Made by a program: the position numbers and the translations under genes | Assembly (NCBI GenBank): GCA_031269165.1 | Contig: JAISZQ010000041.1 | Span: 1-6,239 of the forward strand | Length of the DNA: 6,239 bases | Direction of reading: 5' to 3' | From: Spirochaetaceae bacterium | Lineage (GTDB): Bacteria; Spirochaetota; Spirochaetia; Treponematales; Breznakiellaceae | In this document: positions 1-3,955 of the stretch, one piece after another | Numbering within the stretch: position 1 is the stretch's first letter | Layout: each line of letters opens with the position of its first letter | Notes under the pieces: model-generated | Seen by the model: only the letters and a program-made list of their open reading frames with translations | The model's database searches: none | What the model was told of the DNA's origin: nothing

Positions 1-150
1 CACTCCGTTGAGCAGATGAAACAAACAGAGCATCATTAAATCGGCGGGCGTTTTGATTTCGCGCGCGCGCTGTATAATCCCCAGTTCAATACATTTCCGC
101 TCGTACCCCTCTCCGAGCAACGGCAGTAACTGGGCTATCGATGGCATCAT
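1..150 (-). CDS. N-terminal fragment of a transposase-like protein, probably IS4-type (runs off the window)
   Basis: Reading leftward from ATG at 150 gives 50 open codons that run off the left edge, beginning MMPSIAQLLPLLGEGYE and continuing through REIKTPADLMMLCLFHLLNG. The pattern of a short helical start, a basic 'R-x-R-E-I-K-T-P-x-D-L' segment and a leucine-rich 'LMMLCLFHLLNG' helix resembles the N-terminal region of IS4-family DDE transposases, which precedes the catalytic core. The catalytic residues lie outside the window, so activity cannot be judged. The start is well supported: AGGAGG at 159-164 sits 8 nt upstream, and a consensus promoter lies at 176-204. A second ATG immediately follows the first and could also serve as start. 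The family call is from recognition of the N-terminal pattern only. A non-transposase protein is possible, but the strong promoter, very short leader and repeat-rich surroundings fit a mobile gene. Confidence 0.55.
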   Translation of the reverse strand, partial: MMPSIAQLLPLLGEGYERKCIELGIIQRAREIKTPADLMMLCLFHLLNGV

Positions 151-175
151 ACTACAAACCTCCTGAGTTTTTTAC

Positions 176-204
176 AGTATATCATTAAATCAAAGGCTTG
201 TCAA
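176..204 (-). promoter_or_regulatory. Consensus sigma70 promoter of the leftward transposase-like gene
   Basis: On the minus strand a perfect -35 TTGACA (199-204) is followed by a 17-nt spacer and a -10 TATACT (176-181). Transcription would start near 169, leaving an mRNA leader of about 20 nt that holds little more than the AGGAGG ribosome binding site (159-164). This is the best promoter in the window and points away from the hydrogenase. Confidence 0.82.
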
Positions 205-232
205 ATATAAGTTAGTGCGTATGGGGTTTACC

Positions 233-294
233 ACCCCCGTAACGCCCCCGAATCACGGTGAGGAAAAAACCTCGTGGGGTTTTGGAACGGGCTC
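233..294 (-). repeat. Dispersed repeat, short copy; inverted partner of the copy at 798-859
   Basis: This stretch is the reverse complement of 798-859 with about seven differences over about 60 positions, including the identical core CGCCCCCGAATCAC. It contains a small stem, AAAACC (266-271) with GGTTTT (278-283), around TCGTGG, matching the same element in the partner copy. Homology stops near 233, so it lacks the second half of the repeat seen at 860-940. No protein is encoded. The six-nucleotide gap between arms and flanking A/T runs make it terminator-like in either direction. Confidence 0.8.
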
Positions 295-311
295 ACTTAT
301 TTCAAGACGAC

Positions 312-575
312 TTATACTTTATGTAGCGATACGTGCCTCCGCGCACTGTTGGCGAGGCTTGCATCCGTCCCGGCGGGAAGGTTCTCGGCTTTACCGTAAA
401 TCGTACCGCCCTCCATGAGCAACACACCGTTGCGGCCTACCCTCACGCCGCCGTCAGCGCTCCCCCCAGCACCGCCAATGGAGTATTACCTGAAATCGTA
501 CCGCCTCGCATGGTAAAGGTTGCCTCCTTCAGTACGGGGCCGCCACCGATGGCACGAAAAGCCCGGCCTAGAGGA
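312..575 (-). pseudogene. Frameshifted remnant of a GGTISGNT/GGTIYG-repeat surface protein
   Basis: Read leftward from about 575, one frame gives IGGGPVLKEATFTMRGGTISGNT and then goes out of frame near 478-485 (stop at 443-445). The adjacent frame takes over with IGGAGGSADGGVRVG, then NGVLLMEGGTIYGKAENL, and ends at a TAA at 312-314 after a segment containing DASLANSARRH. The alternation of 'G-T/A-F-T-M-x-G-G-T-I-S-G-N' units with a final 'GGTIYG...SLAN' module is typical of repetitive, probably beta-helical, surface proteins of termite-gut treponemes (established pattern, recalled, not searched). The upstream body of the gene is missing: before about 575 the sequence turns into short hairpins and the palindrome at 595. 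I infer a 3'-end fragment of a decayed gene with at least one indel. The upstream limit is approximate. Confidence 0.68.
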
Positions 576-594
576 GGCCCCTTCGGGAGAATAC

Positions 595-708
595 CGTCAT
601 TGCGAGACGGCGGCAACATAGTTGCCGTTAGCGGCGAAGCAATCCAGACGAGGGACGTTCTCCCTGGATTGCTTCGCCCGCTCTACGAGCGGCTCGCCCG
701 CAATGACG
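595..708. repeat. REP-like multi-arm palindrome
   Basis: Outer arms CGTCATTGCG (595-604) and CGCAATGACG (699-708) are exact reverse complements. An inner 13-bp pair, CGAAGCAATCCAG (635-647) and CTGGATTGCTTCG (664-676), is also exact. Between outer and inner arms lies one perfect hairpin on each side: GGCAAC-ATA-GTTGCC (612-626) and CCGCTC-TAC-GAGCGG (678-692). The whole could fold as a cloverleaf with a closing stem, two side hairpins and a long central hairpin with a 16-nt loop. Elements with 'TCATTGCGAG...GCAATCC' arms are a widespread type of bacterial intergenic palindrome. A half-copy of the outer arm recurs at 956. No coding role is apparent. Confidence 0.85.
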
Positions 709-732
709 CCCCTTCATTTTCCATTATCCATT

Positions 733-791
733 CGCGCGAAGCGCGCGCAGGGGCGTGTGGTTGCGGGCCTTTGGCCCGTTGGTTATTTTTT
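733..791 (+). other. Two small GC hairpins followed by a T-rich run
   Basis: CGCGC-GAA-GCGCG (733-745) is followed by CGGGCC-TTT-GGCCCG (764-778), then TTGGTTATTTTTT. On the plus strand the second hairpin resembles a weak rho-independent terminator, but the T-run begins 7 nt after the stem and no gene lies upstream to end. It is best read as part of the repetitive intergenic filler between the palindrome and the dispersed repeat. Confidence 0.3.
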
Positions 792-797
792 ATCATA

Positions 798-940
798 TGA
801 ACCTGTTCCAAAACCCCGCGAGGTTTTTTCCTTGCGGTGATTCGGGGGCGTTGCGGGGGGCGGCCCCCGCTGAGGGGGATAGCGGAGGCCCCTAAGCGCA
901 AGCGGCGGGCCGGAGCGAAGGGGGAGACTTCCCCCTTTTG
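798..940 (+). repeat. Dispersed repeat, long copy (reference orientation)
   Basis: The first half (798-859) is repeated inverted at 233-294. The second half and middle (about 836-940) are repeated inverted at 2723-2826, sharing GGGGGCGTTGCGG and CCTAAGCGCAAGCGG. The unit therefore spans about 140 bp with an internal stem, AAAACC (810-815) with GGTTTT (822-827), near its start and a terminator-like hairpin (920-939) at its end. One plus-strand frame stays open through the whole copy and into the hydrogenase gene, which can mislead start prediction. The element is non-coding by my reading, because copies occur on both strands and differ by frame-changing indels. Confidence 0.8.
920..939 (+). 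terminator. Terminator-like hairpin at the end of the long repeat copy
   Basis: GGGGGA (920-925) pairs with TCCCCC (930-935) around GACT and is followed directly by TTTT (936-939). The same hairpin-plus-T-run ends the inverted copy at 2723-2742. No intact plus-strand gene lies upstream here, so it may simply insulate the hydrogenase gene from upstream transcription. Confidence 0.5.
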
Positions 941-955
941 CATAGAAAGGGGTAA

Positions 956-981
956 CGTCATTGCGAGGCCCCCAGGGGCCT
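956..981. repeat. Half-copy of the REP-like palindrome with its own hairpin
   Basis: CGTCATTGCGAG (956-967) is identical to the left outer arm of the palindrome at 595-606. It runs into a compact hairpin, AGGCCCC-CA-GGGGCCT (966-981). The right arm is absent. It lies in the gene-free upstream region of the hydrogenase, about 170 nt before its start. From 982 to 1151 I see no further gene. That stretch holds a TATACT (1112-1117) that could be a -10 but has no good -35 at the usual distance. Confidence 0.6.
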
Positions 982-1151
982 TCATTCGCGTTCATTTGTG
1001 GATAAAAAAAGTATTTGTTCGTGGGACGTGTGGTTCTCAGGTTATTTTTCATAAGCGAAATCGTATAACGATATTCCATCTTTTGGATTATGCAGGGGAT
1101 TTATCTCGCGGTATACTGACCAAAGGGGAGAAATGGCAAAGGAAGAGAACG

Positions 1152-2600
1152 ATGCTCAATATTAACAATAATGCGGCGCGGATTAAGCGGGAGATTCTGG
1201 CGCGTATTGCGAAACTCCAGTTGGAAGGAAACCTCGTCGAAGGGGTTCACGGCATTCCCCGCGAGATGGCGCCGAGGGGAGTGGAACCGGTGCGCTGTTG
1301 CGTGTATCACGACCGCGAGATTCTGCGTATGCGCGTCATTGCGCGGCTGGGTTGCAGTCTTGAAGAATACGATGACGAAAAGAAGCTCAGCCAGTATGCG
1401 GAAGAGGCTCTGATGCGGGAGAGCCCGACGTGGCCCATGCTCACCGTGCTTGACGAGGCGTGCAATGCCTGTGTGCGCGCGCATTTTATGGTAACGAATG
1501 CCTGTCAGGGCTGTGTCGCCCGGCCGTGCAAGAGTAATTGTCCGAAAAAGGCGATCGTTATCGAGCACGGGCACGCGCGTATTGACGGCGAAAGATGCGT
1601 AAACTGCGGGTTATGCCTTGCCAATTGCCCTTACCACGCGATTATCAAGATTCCGGTTCCCTGCGAGGAAGCCTGTCCGGTGGGCGCGATCACGAAGGAC
1701 GAACAGGGCAAGCAACGCATCGACTACCACCAGTGCATTTTTTGCGGGAAATGTATGAGCGAATGCCCATTTGGCGCGATGATGGACAAGGGACAGTTGG
1801 TGGACGTTGTCAAGCATATCTTAAACGGCAAGAAAGTGGCCGCGTTGTACGCCCCGGCGGTCGCGGCCCAGTTCCGGGCGGCTCACGGACAACTCGAAGC
1901 GGCATTGCGTGCGGCGGGATTTTCCCGTGTCTGGGAAGTTGCCATCGGCGCGGATATGACGGCGGATAAAGAGGCGGGCGAGTTTGAAGAACGCATGGAA
2001 CGGGGAGACGTGATGATGACGACTTCGTGTTGTCCGGCCTATGTACGCGCGGTGAAACGCCACGTTCCCGCGCTTTCCCCCTGCATTTCCGATACGCGAA
2101 GTCCGATGCACTACACGGCGGAAATCGCAAAACAAGCCGACCCCGACTGCGTGTCCGTGTTTATCGGCCCCTGCCTCGCAAAACGGCGCGAGGGCATGGA
2201 TGACGAATTTGTCGATTACGTGCTTTCGATCGAAGAAATCGCCGCGCTTTTTACCGCGAAAGGGATTGACGTGCTGAAAACAGAGCCTGTCCCCGGCGGT
2301 ACGGCACCGACCGCCTCCGGACGGAACTTCGCCAAAAGCGGCGGGGTCGCCGAATCGATCCGTATCCGCCTCAAAAATCCCGCGCGGCTCAGGGCCGCCG
2401 TCATTGACGGGCTGGGGAAAGCGGGCATGAAACAACTGGCGCACTATGGAACGGTTCAAAGTGGCGAGGTTGCAAAGACCGCAGACACGCCGAATTTGGT
2501 TGAGGTTATGGCCTGTGAAGGCGGCTGTATCGGCGGGCCTTCCGTCATCACCCAGCCGAAAACCGCGCTTGCCCAGCTTGCCAAATACGCGGAGGGATAA
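1152..2600 (+). CDS. [FeFe] hydrogenase, group B type, with multiple iron-sulfur clusters
   Basis: This 482-residue protein catalyses reversible 2H+ + 2e- = H2 in the cytoplasm, probably with ferredoxin. The C-terminal H-cluster domain has all three signatures: TSCCPAY (291-297), GPCLAKR (339-345) and VMACEGGCIGG (452-462). Candidate H-cluster ligands are C294, C341, C455 and C459, with C293 as the likely proton-transfer cysteine and K344 kept. GPC instead of MPC in the second signature and the cysteine-rich N-terminus (C49/C50, C104/C107) fit group B enzymes. Iron-sulfur motifs are C118/C121/C126/C130, C149/C152/C155/C159, C171/C175 and C195/C198/C201/C205. I chose ATG 1152 because family-like sequence begins there and AGGAAG (1140-1145) lies 6 nt upstream. 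The frame stays open upstream to a GTG at 837, but only through repeat sequence. No maturase or diaphorase genes adjoin it. Length and motifs look intact. Confidence 0.93.
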   Translation: MLNINNNAARIKREILARIAKLQLEGNLVEGVHGIPREMAPRGVEPVRCCVYHDREILRMRVIARLGCSLEEYDDEKKLSQYAEEALMRESPTWPMLTVLDEACNACVRAHFMVTNACQGCVARPCKSNCPKKAIVIEHGHARIDGERCVNCGLCLANCPYHAIIKIPVPCEEACPVGAITKDEQGKQRIDYHQCIFCGKCMSECPFGAMMDKGQLVDVVKHILNGKKVAALYAPAVAAQFRAAHGQLEAALRAAGFSRVWEVAIGADMTADKEAGEFEERMERGDVMMTTSCCPAYVRAVKRHVPALSPCISDTRSPMHYTAEIAKQADPDCVSVFIGPCLAKRREGMDDEFVDYVLSIEEIAALFTAKGIDVLKTEPVPGGTAPTASGRNFAKSGGVAESIRIRLKNPARLRAAVIDGLGKAGMKQLAHYGTVQSGEVAKTADTPNLVEVMACEGGCIGGPSVITQPKTALAQLAKYAEG

Positions 2601-2722
2601 CACACCGATGCGTTTGTTATCGTCAAGAAAAGAGTGATTCTTTATCAATGAAAAGGCAAGATGCGCGCGGTCTTTGTTTGGATGGTTGGATAAAGGTATA
2701 GTGGTTCTGCTTAAGAATGTAT

Positions 2723-2742
2723 AAAAAGGGGAAAGCCTCCCC
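2723..2742 (-). terminator. Rho-independent terminator-like hairpin for the leftward genes
   Basis: On the minus strand GGGGA and TCCCC (arms 2738-2742 and 2728-2732) flank a five-base loop and are followed by TTTTT (2727-2723). It lies about 90 nt after the lipoprotein stop codon in the right orientation. It is the tail of the dispersed repeat, so the repeat appears to supply the transcript end here. The five-pair stem is short, hence moderate confidence. Confidence 0.55.
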
Positions 2743-2826
2743 TCGTTTCAGACCACCGCTTGCGCTTAGGGTCTTCCTCTGTCGTCTCTGCGGGAAGTTC
2801 TCCGCAACGCCCCCGATCACGGCGGA
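2723..2826 (-). repeat. Dispersed repeat, third copy, at the 3' end of the leftward genes
   Basis: On the minus strand this copy aligns with 836-940: it has GTGATCGGGGGCGTTGCGG (one base shorter than the other copy), then CCTAAGCGCAAGCGG, then the GGGGA...TCCCC hairpin and T-run. The middle has diverged, and the AAAACC/GGTTTT part of the unit is missing. It lies between the convergent hydrogenase and lipoprotein genes, starting only 7 nt beyond the lipoprotein stop codon. The rest of this gap (2601-2722) holds no gene, no repeat and no convincing terminator for the hydrogenase. Confidence 0.78.
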
Positions 2827-2832
2827 ATGTTT

Positions 2833-3876
2833 CTACGTGTCTCCAACCGGATTTTCTGCCGCCTCTTTTTCCAGAATGTTATCCCCAAATTTCGGATTGG
2901 CTGGCGCGTCATCTATGTCAATTTGAACGTTGCAAAAATACTCGTACAACAACTGGTATATTATTAGTTCAGGGATTAATCTGTCCCTGTTTGATACGAT
3001 CATACCGGCGTGCAAATCATCTGACATCGCGCCTTTGTATCCGTCTAATAGGGTAATGAGAACCGCGTCAAAATCCGAATTTATATCCTTTTCAAACAAG
3101 ACGGACATAATATCCCTCGACATCTCGCTCCCCCACTGATCCACAAAAAATGTTCCTTCAGGCTCATATTTGTTCTCAACCTGCCTTCTGTCTTTTGCCC
3201 ATTCGGGTTCCGTGTGGATTTTATATTCATCCCCCCTTCCGAAATTTGGGTTGGAATCGCTCAATCTAAGATGGTACTTGTTTTTTAAATACTCTATTTC
3301 TACAGAGGGTTTGGGCCGATACTCCACATACAGCCTATAATACTGATCCTTATCCAATAATTTCAGTCCATATACCAATTTAACATTTTTTTGTCCGCCC
3401 CAGTTTGAACCGGCATAAACCAGCAGTCTGTTATCTGGATTATGATTTATTTTTTCGGCCGGCAACTTAACCGCAAAGTCATCAATGCTCTTAATAACAA
3501 TTCTGCCGGGTATAACCATACCATACCCTCCGAACACATATCCTTCAATATCATTAAAATCTATTTGGTACCAGTAATCCGTTTGGCCGTCTATGTCATC
3601 TTGCAAATCACTTTTTCCTGTTACTGCCGCCCGTTCCCCGGTTTCCAGTTTGCCTACAGCCTCGTATGCCAGTCCGGGGCCTTTCCTGATCCTCAGCGGG
3701 CCGTCAACGCAGATAAACATATCAAAGATTTCTTTCCCCGTTTCGTCCGCGGCATCCGCATCCAGCGCGATGCCAGAAGTATTTTCCGCCCCGCCATCCG
3801 CCAGTTTCCTGCCGTCTTTCTTACATGAGGCAAAAACAGTCATCACTATACAGAAAATTATTATATAGTTTCTCAT
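2833..3876 (-). CDS. Putative lipoprotein with a bacterial SH3 domain
   Basis: This 347-residue protein starts MRNYIIIFCIVMTVFASC. The basic start, hydrophobic core and lipobox FAS-C18 indicate lipid attachment at C18, with an F at -3 that the relaxed spirochaete lipobox tolerates. Residues 19-50 are a polar, acidic linker. Residues 53-119 form a bacterial SH3 domain (L61-R-I-R-x-G-P-G, G80, W102-Y-Q-I, then G112-Y-V-F-G-G). The remaining 225 residues (120-347) are soluble and not recognised. I chose ATG 3876 because AGAGGAG lies 5 nt upstream and it exposes the signal sequence. An earlier in-frame ATG at 3957 overlaps the stop of the preceding gene (ATGA) but would bury the signal under 27 polar residues. 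The gene is AT-richer than the front of its upstream neighbour and probably cotranscribed with it. A role as cognate protein to the M23 peptidase is inference. Confidence 0.8.
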   Translation of the reverse strand: MRNYIIIFCIVMTVFASCKKDGRKLADGGAENTSGIALDADAADETGKEIFDMFICVDGPLRIRKGPGLAYEAVGKLETGERAAVTGKSDLQDDIDGQTDYWYQIDFNDIEGYVFGGYGMVIPGRIVIKSIDDFAVKLPAEKINHNPDNRLLVYAGSNWGGQKNVKLVYGLKLLDKDQYYRLYVEYRPKPSVEIEYLKNKYHLRLSDSNPNFGRGDEYKIHTEPEWAKDRRQVENKYEPEGTFFVDQWGSEMSRDIMSVLFEKDINSDFDAVLITLLDGYKGAMSDDLHAGMIVSNRDRLIPELIIYQLLYEYFCNVQIDIDDAPANPKFGDNILEKEAAENPVGDT

Positions 3877-3910
3877 AACTTCTCCTCTGCTTTTATTAGA
3901 ACAGTGCCAA

Positions 3911-3955
3911 GTCATGGAGCAAGCCCAGCCAGAACCCGCTCCATGACCGCCGGTC
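3911..3955 (-). promoter_or_regulatory. Overlapping alternative hairpins between the M23 and lipoprotein genes
   Basis: GTCATGGAGC (3911-3920) and GCTCCATGAC (3938-3947) are perfect 10-nt inverted repeats around a 17-nt loop. A second palindrome, GACCG-C-CGGTC (3945-3955), shares three bases with the right arm and overlaps the M23 stop codon (3954-3956), so the two stems compete. No T-run follows the long stem on the minus strand, so it is not a standard terminator. It could be an mRNA processing or stability element that sets the ratio of the two proteins. Function is unproven. Confidence 0.5.

Noticed and set aside
683..1079. Minus-strand short frames containing 'TPPNHRKEKTSRGFG'-like peptides, also present in the copy at 215-418
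   Set aside because: These are translations of the dispersed repeat. The similarity between them comes from the DNA repeat, not from a protein family.
1083..1117. Possible promoter TTGGAT ... TATACT ahead of the hydrogenase
   Set aside because: The spacing is 24 nt and the hexamer at 17 nt (TATGCA) matches the -35 poorly, so only the -10-like box is suggestive.
1133..1165. A 10-codon open frame (M-A-K-E-E-N-D-A-Q-Y) overlapping the hydrogenase start, behind AGGGGAG
   Set aside because: The ribosome binding site is only 2 nt from this ATG, too close for good initiation, and the frame ends 11 nt past the hydrogenase ATG. It is more likely chance than a leader peptide.
1334..1343. CGTCATTGCG, identical to the outer arm of the palindrome at 595
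   Set aside because: It lies within conserved hydrogenase coding sequence (residues V62-A64 region) with no matching second arm, so it is probably coincidence.
2627..2645. Weak stem AAAGA/TCTTT after the hydrogenase stop codon as a terminator
   Set aside because: Only A/T pairs with one G/C pair, and no T-run follows on the plus strand.
1821..2648. A 275-codon open frame on the minus strand across the hydrogenase gene
   Set aside because: It is antisense to the conserved H-cluster domain, has no recognisable domain, and is expected from the GC-rich codon pattern of the real gene.
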